Source of the DNA: CAYMLL01 sp964390645
GTDB lineage: Bacteria; Planctomycetota; UBA8108
Reading direction: 5' to 3'
Length of the DNA: 55,014 nt
NCBI GenBank assembly: GCA_964390645.1
Contig: CAYMLL010000014.1
Coordinates: 1-55,014 of the forward strand
The stretch's first letter is position 1, and each line of letters starts with the position of its first letter. A program made the position numbers and the translations under genes. The notes beneath the pieces are model-generated. The model was given only the letters and a program-made list of their open reading frames with translations. It was not told the DNA's origin and ran no database searches. Below are positions 33,361 through 41,217 of the stretch, in pieces.

Positions 33361-34350
33361 CTACTGAAGCCGGGCGAGAATGCGCTTCAAGAAGGCGAAG
33401 TCCGCCGCCGTCTGACGCACGCACTCGTCTGTCGACAGCTGCCTGTAGCTGTTGCCGCTCTTGTACTCGGTGTGGAGCGTGTAGAACCCCTTGTAGCCCA
33501 CGCGCTCGAGAGCTCCGACGAAGCCGGGAATCGACGCAACACCGTCCTGCAGCGGACAGAACCGGTATCGCCATCTCTGCTGCCCGAGCGCGTCGCGGTC
33601 CTGCTTCTCCCACCAGAAGTTCTTCAGCGCCACGAGCCCGATCCAGGGCGCGAGGAGGTCGATGCTCTGTCGCCAGCCGTCTCCACCTCCCTCGAGCGTC
33701 ATGTGCGAGGAGTCGACGTAGGCGCCTATCTGCTCCGGCGGCAGATTCCGCAGCAGCTCGTAGAGCATCATGCCGCTCGACGGAATGCTCGCACCGGCGT
33801 GCACATGTACGCAAGGAAGCACGCCGAAGGGCTTCGCGAACTCGGCGAGCTGCTCGAGCTTGCGACGCACCGTGTCGATCTCCTTCTTCAGCTGACCGAA
33901 TCGACGGTAGTCATGGTAGCCGAGCTTCACTCGCCGGATTCCGAGCCTGCCGCAAGTCGCGAGTATCCTGCGCGCGTCATCGTCGGGATCGGTGATACCT
34001 GTCGTCAGCATCGAAATCTTCAGTCCCGCTCGCCTGGCGGTCTCCTGCGCCTTCGGCAGCTTCTCCTCCACGTCACGCGGCTCGATGTGCCCTCCGGGCC
34101 GGACGGTCAGGTCAACGCCGTCCGCGCCGATTCCCCGGAACGTGTCGCAGACCTTCGGAATCGGCAAGTCCTGGAAGCTCTCCGAGTAGACGCAGATCTC
34201 GGGCGTGCGCGGCCGCGGCGCAGCCGCTCCGGCCGTGATCGGTCCAGCCCCCGAGGCGCAGAGAGCGAGGCCCGCACCGGACCGGACACAGCTTCCGAGA
34301 AACTCCCGACGCGGGGCTTCCGTGCATCGATTCGAAGATCGATTGTTCAT
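33361..34350 (-). CDS. Tat-exported sugar-phosphate isomerase/epimerase-like TIM-barrel protein
   Basis: The 329-residue protein belongs to the xylose isomerase-like (AP endonuclease 2) TIM-barrel family. Its N-terminus has a twin-arginine signal, RREFLGSCVRSGAGLALCASG (RR at about residues 14-15), so it is exported folded. Barrel features include GADGVDLTVRPGGHIEP, the GIRRVKLGYHDY strand, VLPCVHVHAG, GAYVDSSHMTLEGG and FYTLHTEY, with metal-binding Glu/Asp/His candidates. Planctomycetes often have such exported barrel proteins next to sulfatases, as here. The exact substrate is unknown. Its ATG overlaps the stop of a 58-residue frame upstream (ATGA). Confidence 0.85.
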   Translation of the reverse strand: MNNRSSNRCTEAPRREFLGSCVRSGAGLALCASGAGPITAGAAAPRPRTPEICVYSESFQDLPIPKVCDTFRGIGADGVDLTVRPGGHIEPRDVEEKLPKAQETARRAGLKISMLTTGITDPDDDARRILATCGRLGIRRVKLGYHDYRRFGQLKKEIDTVRRKLEQLAEFAKPFGVLPCVHVHAGASIPSSGMMLYELLRNLPPEQIGAYVDSSHMTLEGGGDGWRQSIDLLAPWIGLVALKNFWWEKQDRDALGQQRWRYRFCPLQDGVASIPGFVGALERVGYKGFYTLHTEYKSGNSYRQLSTDECVRQTAADFAFLKRILARLQ

Positions 34351-34523
34351 GTTCGTCCTTCCCGGAGTGAGCCTCGCGTGCGAGCTCGACGGATGACGGC
34401 GTCGTATCCCGTGTCGACGCCGCGTGTCACCCTGACGTCGAACGCGTCGCGAAGTCCCTGCTGCAACAGCGAAGCCGACCGCGGCACCTCGGCGACGATC
34501 TGCTCCTCGAGCGCTTGCGCCAT
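34347..34523 (-). CDS. Small ORF translationally coupled to the TIM-barrel gene
   Basis: A 58-residue frame starts with an ATG at 34523 that has AGGA 7 nt upstream, and its TGA overlaps the next gene's ATG. The sequence begins MAQALEEQIVAEVPRSASLL and has the charge pattern and GC-rich third positions of real coding DNA. I recognise no family. It could be a genuine small gene, or the C-terminal remnant of a longer frameshifted gene, because the frame opens only 34 codons upstream of this ATG. Confidence 0.4.
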   Translation of the reverse strand: MAQALEEQIVAEVPRSASLLQQGLRDAFDVRVTRGVDTGYDAVIRRARTRGSLREGRT

Positions 34524-34910
34524 CGAGTGGTCCTGAACAGGGAGTATCTCATCTCGCGACCCCGAGTCAGCAGAGGATCTTTCACCCGAAGCTCTCTCGG
34601 CGCCGACATGTCACGCGTGCTGCCGGTGATCAGGGCGTCGAGGATCGACAGCGAACCACCCGCGAGATGGCTCCGGAGCGAGCGTTCGAGTCTGTTGGCC
34701 ACACGGATTGCCGGCGCATCGATGCTCGCAGAGTCGCCGGCAGCCCGCGTCTGGACGCGGATCGAGCTCTTGCGCCATACCGGTCCGCTGATCCGAGAAG
34801 CGCATCGACGAGGGCCCGGACGAAGTGAAGATCCGTCCAGGCTCTCGTATCACATCGACAAGGGCCCGGACGAAGTGAAGATCCGTCCAGGCTCTCGTAT
34901 CAGGTTCACG
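34524..34910. other. Intergenic region containing a tandem duplication
   Basis: Nearly 390 bp lie between the 58-residue ORF and the small dockerin gene. The half near the dockerin stop is occupied by the 50-bp duplication described separately. The rest has overlapping short minus-strand frames, one of 91 codons, that I cannot support as genes. Confidence 0.4.
34803..34902. repeat. Two tandem copies of a 50-bp hairpin unit
   Basis: Copy 1 (34803-34852) and copy 2 (34853-34902) are identical except for one base. On the minus strand each unit can fold as CCTGGACG...CGTCCGGG with an 11-nt loop. They lie 9-108 bp past the stop of the small dockerin gene and could act as 3'-end structures. Confidence 0.75.
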
Positions 34911-35279
34911 TCACGGGCAAGGCGAGACCAGGCACCCGAATCCCCCGGCAGGAACGGGTCCGCAGTCCGCCAGCGGGTAAATCGACGTGGACGCGGCGGG
35001 AGATACCGAAGGGGGTCCGAAGACGAAAATCCAGTTGAGCTCCCCGACGGCATCCAAGAGCTCGATGGCTCCGTCTCCATTCCATTCGCAAGCTTCGAGG
35101 CAATCCGGTACAGGACCATCCAGGAACAGATAGCTGAGCGACACGATCACATCGGTGAGTCCGAGCTCTCCGTCGCCGTTCGCATCGCCTCGAACGAAGG
35201 TGTGACCGGCCCGCACGCTCGAATCCGGAAGCTTTGCCAGGATTCCAACGACGACCAGAGCCGCGAGTACTTTTTGCAT
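34911..35279 (-). CDS. Solitary secreted dockerin-like protein
   Basis: This 122-residue protein is a signal peptide (MQKVLAALVVVGILAKLPDSSVRA) plus a dockerin-like pair and nothing else: RGDANGDGELGLTDVIVSL and CEWNGDGAIELLDAVGEL, each with the Asp/Asn-rich calcium loop. The tail has GGFGCLVSPCP, a variant of the Cys-containing end of the other dockerin proteins. With no other domain it may be an adaptor or a degraded remnant. Its stop is followed by the 50-bp duplicated hairpin. It is on the same strand as the genes on both sides but separated by more than 380 bp, so it probably has its own promoter. Confidence 0.75.
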   Translation of the reverse strand: MQKVLAALVVVGILAKLPDSSVRAGHTFVRGDANGDGELGLTDVIVSLSYLFLDGPVPDCLEACEWNGDGAIELLDAVGELNWIFVFGPPSVSPAASTSIYPLADCGPVPAGGFGCLVSPCP

Positions 35280-35697
35280 GACGGACTCCTTTCAGGCGTT
35301 CGGGTGAAAACCACCCTCGACGGGTCAAACGAGCCACTCGGCGCATTCGTACTGCCCGGCTGTGTCCCGAGGAGACGATCGATAGCAAGGAAACCGAACT
35401 TCCTGTGTACTGGCGGGGAACGTCGACGAGAACCGAAGCGCCGCGAACCTCCGGCGTGCGGCCGTCCTGTCCGGGAGCTCGATCGACTCCGGACGGAGAG
35501 CCCCGCCGGCGGTCGCGCTCCCGTCGATCGGTCCGATACGATCGCCCTTCACGAGCACGATTCACCCGTCGCGGCTCTTCGTCGTAACCCTCGCGGTGCT
35601 GCCGCCATCAAGTGCTGGCCAGCCGCATGTATCCCCGTTGATGAGAATGCGTGGGAAGGAGATCCTCGACTTCCAGATGCCGGTGGCGAGAACGTTG
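35280..35697. other. Intergenic region with no recognised content
   Basis: About 420 bp between the solitary dockerin gene and the alpha/beta hydrolase stop. A minus-strand frame crosses the hydrolase stop here (35562-35849) and its end looks moderately protein-like, but I cannot assign it. Confidence 0.35.
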
Positions 35698-37203
35698 TCA
35701 GAAACCGCCTTGAAACAGCGACCGACGCTGAACTGCGCAACACTTGACAGCGGTAGCACCCGGGAAGAGCTCCGCATTCGACTTGCGGAAGGCCTCCGCC
35801 ACCGCCCGGGTGACCTCGGCCGCGCTCCGGCCTCCCTCCTTGTCCACACTCTCGCGCTCGGCGAGGATCGCTGTCAGCTTCTCAACGCTCTTTTCCGGCG
35901 CTGTGCCGCTGGAGTCGGCGGCGATCTCGCGCAGGCGCGTGGCGAGGTCGTCGTAGTTCGCGGCGACCGGACTGCGCTCGAAGAGCGCCAACGCCTGCTG
36001 GAATGCCTTCCCGCTCGTCGTCTTCTCGAGGACCTTCAGCACCCGCGTGATCTTCGTTTCCTGCTTCGCCGCCTTCGACGCGATCTTCCTCAGCGACCGG
36101 TTCCATCCCTTCGACGCACGGAAGACCCCGTGCATCGTCCGGAAGTGCGCCATCCACGCCGCGTAGTCGTCGCCGTCCGCTGCCTTCTGGTCTCCGACGA
36201 TTCTCTTTGCGTGCGCCTTCTCGGCGTGCGTCACGAGCTCTTCCAACGCATCGAGACGCTCCTCGAGCTCCTTGCGCTCCGCCTTGCTCAGCTTCTTCCG
36301 TCTCGTCGTCTTCAGCTGCTGCCTCGCCCGCAGCACAGACTCGCGTACCAGGAGCCAGGACGGCTCCGGCTTGCCGAGCTCCATCACCGCCGCGTCGATC
36401 GACTGCGACGGCGTCGACGTCGTGACGGAATCGAGCCACTCGAACATCTCCGCCACCTGACTCGGCAACGGCCAGTGACCCGACCTCTTCGTGAGCCCCT
36501 CGACGATCTCGAGCTTCACCTTCTTGTATCCCTCGTCACGGTAGATCCTGGCCGAACGATGCGCACAGCTCACCGGCACCACCGCGTCCGCCTCGCCGTG
36601 GAGAATTCCCACCGCCAGCTTCTGTCGCGACAGCGGCGTGTGCTTCACCAGCCGCACCTTGCCCCCCTGCGCCCCGCATCCATCCACCCACTCCGTGTAC
36701 GCACCCGCCATCCAGTACGCGAAAAACGCCCCCTGGCTGTGGCCGTAAACGTAGACCTGACTGACCGGGAAGCGCGACTTGAAGAGCTTGATCAGGCCGA
36801 GGATCTGGTTACCGTCCGTCTTCCCCTGAACGAAATTGAACGTGTCCCCGTTCCCCGGTGTCAGAGCATCCGGCGACACGACAATGTCATCACCTCGGAA
36901 CCGGCCGCTGGCGATCGGGTAGTTCCAGAACGACCACCCGTGATTGAGACCCGTCCCGTGCAGCATGAACACGAGCCGCGGCGCCTTCTTCGTGTCGATC
37001 TTCTTCGGCACTCGATACCAGTACGGCCGCCCCTCGGCCGACGTCCACTCGAGCACCACGCCGCGATCGCACGACGGACCCGGCGCGACTCGCGACACCT
37101 CGCCGAGCTTCTGCGCCCCGAGACGCCGCCCCACCACCAGCACGATCGCCAGAACCGTCACAGCGAAGAAGACACGACTACCGGACTGAAGGCGAGCATT
37201 CAT
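35698..37203 (-). CDS. Secreted alpha/beta hydrolase with basic helical C-terminal extension
   Basis: The 501-residue product has a signal peptide or anchor (about 9-30). Residues 70-270 are an alpha/beta hydrolase of the PHB-depolymerase/feruloyl-esterase-like kind: oxyanion region FMLHGTGLNHG, nucleophile elbow GHSQGAF, acid in ILHGEADAVVP and His in TKRSGHWPLP. The remaining 200 residues are Lys/Glu/Ala-rich and helical (RRKKLSKAERKELEERLDAL), not part of the usual fold and possibly a binding or coiled-coil region. The start ATG at 37203 is followed by a good signal peptide. Substrate is unknown; secreted ester hydrolysis is likely. Confidence 0.8.
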   Translation of the reverse strand: MNARLQSGSRVFFAVTVLAIVLVVGRRLGAQKLGEVSRVAPGPSCDRGVVLEWTSAEGRPYWYRVPKKIDTKKAPRLVFMLHGTGLNHGWSFWNYPIASGRFRGDDIVVSPDALTPGNGDTFNFVQGKTDGNQILGLIKLFKSRFPVSQVYVYGHSQGAFFAYWMAGAYTEWVDGCGAQGGKVRLVKHTPLSRQKLAVGILHGEADAVVPVSCAHRSARIYRDEGYKKVKLEIVEGLTKRSGHWPLPSQVAEMFEWLDSVTTSTPSQSIDAAVMELGKPEPSWLLVRESVLRARQQLKTTRRKKLSKAERKELEERLDALEELVTHAEKAHAKRIVGDQKAADGDDYAAWMAHFRTMHGVFRASKGWNRSLRKIASKAAKQETKITRVLKVLEKTTSGKAFQQALALFERSPVAANYDDLATRLREIAADSSGTAPEKSVEKLTAILAERESVDKEGGRSAAEVTRAVAEAFRKSNAELFPGATAVKCCAVQRRSLFQGGF

Positions 37204-37720
37204 GGCAAGACCCCGTAATCAAGCGACGCGCGGTATTCCGTACCCGACGACCCGCACGCTGATCATAGCGACAGCGCCCGAGCCCCGCACCAACGGACTT
37301 TCGGCTGCGCCGCCGTTGCCGATCGCCGGCTCAGCGCCGATTGTCGATGACATCAGGGGCTCGGAGAGACGCTGATCGCGCCCACCAGCGGAGACGCCGA
37401 GCCGGATCTCCGATACCGTTCGATCACTCGTGCGCACCGAGACGCCGCTCGATCGTGATGCTCTCCCATCGACGACGGTCAAGTCGGCCTCGCTGCGCGA
37501 GTTGCCGGTCGTTCCGGTTCCTGGACAGGACGCGAGTGAGGAGCGCGTCACACCAGCCTGTCACCACCGGGAGGATCCCGGTTGAGCTCCTCCTGGGACT
37601 CCGGCTCGAGCTGCGAGCACTCTTCTTCGAGCACAGTGCCGAGCATCCCCAGCCGCCGAGGTGGTCCGCGCTCCCGATTCCCGGACACCCTCGACGGATC
37701 GGGTCACACGATCTCGTCGC
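37204..37720. other. Intergenic region with no recognised content
   Basis: About 520 bp between two minus-strand genes. Several short frames exist on both strands, none with a motif, good start or consistent codon bias. It may hold the hydrolase promoter and decayed DNA. Confidence 0.35.
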
Positions 37721-39193
37721 CTATTTATCTGCGACCGCGGCCTTGCGACCGGCAAGGGGTGGTGGAGCTCTCGGCTTCGGAACACCGCTGTAACACGTCT
37801 GGAATTCCGCAGGCGTGACACTCGGGACAGCGCAGCGGTAAACGTCGATCGTCTCGGAATCGAACGCCGGGTCGGAACTGACGCTGTAGAACTTCGTGTA
37901 GTTCGCGACCGTGGCGGGATCGGTGCCGATGGACCGCGCCAGGCTTGCGACCGTTCGAGCGGATAATCGGGCAAGACCGTACGCCTTTCGAAAGTCGTAC
38001 TCCAGTGCCCAGCGGCCGGCGATGCCGAGCGTGGGCCGACCGTCAGCGCTCAGGTTCGTCAGGTAATGAGTCTGATAGTTGCGCAAGACTCCCTCCTGCC
38101 GATCGTGCTGGAAGATCTGGTAGCCTGGGTTGTTGCCAAAGATCGGACTGATTGCGGGAGCGATCTTGCTCAACAACGTGGGTTCTCCGTCGAGCCGGAT
38201 CACGCGAAAGTCGTCCATGTGAGTGTGACCGGCAAACGCGGTCTGGATCGTTGTTCGATATTGCTTCACGAGTTGCAGAAAGCGGCTGGTCGTCGTCGGT
38301 TGCCAGAACGTCACAGCTGCGCGACCTTTCTGAACGTTGCTCGACGAGCTGTAGCTGTTGAGGCCGGGAGGGATGTGCATCAGCAACCACACTTGTTGAC
38401 CGGCGGCCTGGGCACGCGACAGCGTCCGGGCGAACCAGCGCAGCTGGTCCAGCGCCGGCGTCTGAGCGCTCTTGCCGCAGGCATTGTTGTACTTGATCGA
38501 GAAGAACACGCTGTTGAGAACAATCAGCCGATGTCTCTTCATGCCGGGCAACGGCAACGTGTAGAAACCGCCGGCGCGAAACGTCTTTCCGAATACCTGC
38601 CGATCGACCTGCGGACCGAGCAGCGCCGTCCATTCAGCCGCAAACATCTCCAGGAACGACCCCTCTGGCTCAATCATGTAGTCACCGCAGTACGAATCGT
38701 CATTGCCCAGTGTGGGCAGCACAGGAGTGTGGGGGTACCGTTTGTGGAATTGCCCGGCCAGGAACCGGATCGCTTTGGTGGTGAACTCGCGATAGGCTCG
38801 AGGGTTATCGAGATGAGACTGCTTGGCCAGAGCGTCGTATCGGCTCTGCCAACCATGAGCCATGAAGTCTCCGGGGTAGAGGATGAAATCCGGTTCAGGG
38901 ATCGTGCGGCGAACTGCGTCGAGGCTGCTCTTCAGCAGCGCATAGTTACTGTCCGTTCCCGGGGAGTTGAAACCGGACGGCTGCGACGTCGCCAGGATGT
39001 CTGCCCATTTTTCCGCGGGTTCTCGAGCAAGCCGTTCGAAAAGCGTTCCGTCGTAGAACGGGTCAAAGTGAATATCGGAAACAAGCAGGAAACGGCCCGA
39101 GTTGTCGTCTGCACGAAGCAGAACGGGAAACAGACAGACGACCATCGCGAGTGTGACGACGCGGATCGTCCCGTTCTGCGGGTAACGATTCAT
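37721..39193 (-). CDS. Secreted metallophosphoesterase, acid sphingomyelinase-like
   Basis: This calcineurin-like phosphoesterase has the dimetal motifs in order: SDIHFDPFYDG, YPGDFMAHGW, TLGNDDSYCGDY, MHIPPGLNS and GHTHMDDF; the PPG and GHTHxDxF forms point to the acid sphingomyelinase-like branch. The ATG at 39193 has AGGAGA 9 nt upstream and begins a signal peptide (TLAMVVCLFPVLLRA), giving 490 residues; a longer frame to 39367 is a poor extension. The DNA here is visibly poorer in GC than its neighbours and uses AT-ending codons more, which suggests horizontal acquisition, and an IS1-like remnant lies just upstream of its start. Substrate is unknown. Confidence 0.85.
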   Translation of the reverse strand: MNRYPQNGTIRVVTLAMVVCLFPVLLRADDNSGRFLLVSDIHFDPFYDGTLFERLAREPAEKWADILATSQPSGFNSPGTDSNYALLKSSLDAVRRTIPEPDFILYPGDFMAHGWQSRYDALAKQSHLDNPRAYREFTTKAIRFLAGQFHKRYPHTPVLPTLGNDDSYCGDYMIEPEGSFLEMFAAEWTALLGPQVDRQVFGKTFRAGGFYTLPLPGMKRHRLIVLNSVFFSIKYNNACGKSAQTPALDQLRWFARTLSRAQAAGQQVWLLMHIPPGLNSYSSSSNVQKGRAAVTFWQPTTTSRFLQLVKQYRTTIQTAFAGHTHMDDFRVIRLDGEPTLLSKIAPAISPIFGNNPGYQIFQHDRQEGVLRNYQTHYLTNLSADGRPTLGIAGRWALEYDFRKAYGLARLSARTVASLARSIGTDPATVANYTKFYSVSSDPAFDSETIDVYRCAVPSVTPAEFQTCYSGVPKPRAPPPLAGRKAAVADK

Positions 39194-39385
39194 CGCAAGC
39201 TCTCCTGGGAAGCCAAGCGGAGCTTGACCGGTCTCGCGACCCCTGGCTGGAGCTCCGGTCTCGCGGCAGGCCCACCCCGGGATCGTCCCTGTCCTCGTTG
39301 TTTCTCGGAGACGGCACCACGGCCGACAATCCTGCTCCGCGTCACGACACTCGGGCCTCGATCGCACGGGACTCCGTCATCCTAG
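39194..39385. other. Short upstream region of the phosphoesterase gene
   Basis: About 190 bp with no gene, between the phosphoesterase start and the transposase remnant. It presumably holds the phosphoesterase promoter; I see no clear consensus. Confidence 0.3.
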
Positions 39386-39670
39386 TTCATCGTCACCGAT
39401 GGCTTCGAGTACTACGCGCGTGTCGTGCGAGAGGTCCCCGGCGCGACCCGCCTCCACGGGCAGGTCTCGAAGACCCGCAGGAACGATCGCCTGGTGAAGA
39501 TCGAGAGACGCCAGGCCATCGGTAGCGCCGCGCGGTTCGAGGAGGTGCTGAGTGACTCCGAAGACTCCACGACGCTCAACACGTCCTTCGTCGAGCGGAT
39601 CAATCTGACGATCCGCCAGGGCTCGGCGTATCTCACGCGACGATCACCCTCTCACTCGCGCTGGAAGGAT
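39386..39670 (+). pseudogene. IS1-like transposase, C-terminal remnant
   Basis: Plus-strand reading from 39386 gives FIVTDGFEYYARVVREVPGA, then GQVSKTRRNDRLVKIERR and NTSFVERINLTIRQGSAYLTRRSPSHSR, the conserved end of IS1-type DDE transposases (TDG...NTxFxERxNLTxRxGxAxLxRR). A TAG stops the frame just upstream and the N-terminal half is absent, so it is a fragment. No terminal inverted repeats are apparent. It lies at one end of the sulfatase cluster. Confidence 0.75.
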
Positions 39671-39737
39671 CGAATCGCCGACGGCGTTCCGGCTGGCAGC
39701 CCGGCAACAGCTGATGACGGAAGCGTCCTTCGAAAGC

Positions 39738-41180
39738 TCATGAGCTCTCCTTCGTACGCTTCTTGCCGACCCGCTTTCTCTCCCTCTTCCGTTTCCCCGC
39801 GGGCTTGTCAGGATCGTACGCAGGGTTGCGCTCCGACGCCAGCTGTGCTCCGCAGGAGTCGATCCAGCCGAGAAGCTCGCCGAGGAGCTCGTCACGCTTG
39901 CCGGTGCTGGAAAGCGCCAGATTCTCGCGCTCGCCGGCGTCGCTCTTCAGGTCGTAGAGCTCGACGGCATCGCTGGTGGCGATCTTCTCACGCCCACCGT
40001 CGAGCACCCACTCCTCATGGTAGAGGTGCAGCTTCCAGTCGCCCTTGCGGATGACGCTGACCGGCCGCGTGCGGAACAGTGGATCACGCCCGCGGGGAAC
40101 CGCCGTGTTCAGGTAGCCGGGAAAGTGCCAGAAGATCGACTTGCGCGCAAGCTCGCCCTTCTGCCGCAGCAGCGGAAGCAGGCTCTCGCCGTCGAGGACC
40201 TTGCCATCGGGCGCCCCGGCTCCTGCGACGGCCAGGAAGGTCGGGTAGAAGTCCTGGTGGATCACCGGCACGGGGCAGCGGCTTCCCGCGCTGACGACTC
40301 CCGGCCAGCGAACGATGAAGGGCTCGCGGATGCCCGCCTCGTAGTAGCCCCCCTTGGCGCCGCGCAGGGGCTCCTGCGACGACCTCGGCGTGCCGCCGTT
40401 GTCCGAGGTGAAGACGACGATGGTCTTCCTGGCGAGACCCAGCTCCTCCAGCTTCTTCAGCAGGATGCCCACGCCGTCGTCGAGATCGTAGGTGCAGGCC
40501 GCATAGAGCGGGTCCCGGTGCTGCTTTCCCGGCTTCTTGCCGCGGAACCTCGCCAGCGTCTGCGGCCGCGCCTCCAGGGGGCTGTGAATCGCGTGGTGCG
40601 AGACGTACGCGAAGAAGGGGCGCTGCCGGTTCTTCTCGATGAACTCGCAGGCGGCGCGAGTCGTGGAATAGAGCCCCTTGGGATCGTCGCCCCTGTCCCT
40701 CCGCTTCCTGCGGGACGTCGAGACCTGGAAGCGAGCCGCGCCCCCAGCATGCCACTTGCCGAAGCCACCGGTGGCGTAGCCTGCCTTCGCGAGCGCCTCG
40801 GCGACGGTGACGTTGCCGTCCGGGATGCTCTTGCGGCTGGGGACCGGAATCATCCGCATGCGGTGCGCCGGACCGCGCTTCGTGCTGCCGACCGCGTAGA
40901 CACCGTGTCGCGGTGTGTACTGACCCGTCAGCAGACAGGCCCGGCTCGGCTGACAGTTGCCGGCGCCGGCGTAGGCGTTGTCGAAGATCATCCCCTCGCG
41001 AGCGAGGCGATCGATGTTGGGCGTCTCGTAGAAGTCCGAGCCGGTACAGCCGAGACCGTTCCAGCCGAGATCGTCGACGAAGATAAGGACGAGATTCGGC
41101 CGCTCTTCACCGGCGAATGCCCGTACGGCCGGCAGGACCGTCAGCAGGAACAGAGACGCTCGTCTCGTCGTCCAGGTCAT
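39738..41180 (-). CDS. Secreted type I sulfatase (tandem cluster, gene 4) with polybasic tail
   Basis: This 480-residue product has a signal peptide (MTWTTRRASLFLLTVLPAVRAFA) and the formylglycine motif CQPSR (Cys76) in GNCQPSRACLLTGQYTPR. Metal-site motifs are IFVDDLGWNGLG and VFTSDNGG, with GKWHAGG between. It resembles arylsulfatase A-type enzymes. The C-terminus is a Lys/Arg tail (DKPAGKRKRERKRVGKKRTK). I choose the ATG at 41180; the frame to 41444 is Arg-rich shadow sequence overlapping the previous gene. The gap to the upstream sulfatase is 37 bp, so it is the last gene of the four-gene run. Confidence 0.9.
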   Translation of the reverse strand: MTWTTRRASLFLLTVLPAVRAFAGEERPNLVLIFVDDLGWNGLGCTGSDFYETPNIDRLAREGMIFDNAYAGAGNCQPSRACLLTGQYTPRHGVYAVGSTKRGPAHRMRMIPVPSRKSIPDGNVTVAEALAKAGYATGGFGKWHAGGAARFQVSTSRRKRRDRGDDPKGLYSTTRAACEFIEKNRQRPFFAYVSHHAIHSPLEARPQTLARFRGKKPGKQHRDPLYAACTYDLDDGVGILLKKLEELGLARKTIVVFTSDNGGTPRSSQEPLRGAKGGYYEAGIREPFIVRWPGVVSAGSRCPVPVIHQDFYPTFLAVAGAGAPDGKVLDGESLLPLLRQKGELARKSIFWHFPGYLNTAVPRGRDPLFRTRPVSVIRKGDWKLHLYHEEWVLDGGREKIATSDAVELYDLKSDAGERENLALSSTGKRDELLGELLGWIDSCGAQLASERNPAYDPDKPAGKRKRERKRVGKKRTKESS

Positions 41181-41217
41181 GATTTCCAGGTCCTCGGTGA
41201 TTCGCTCCGCGTGATCT

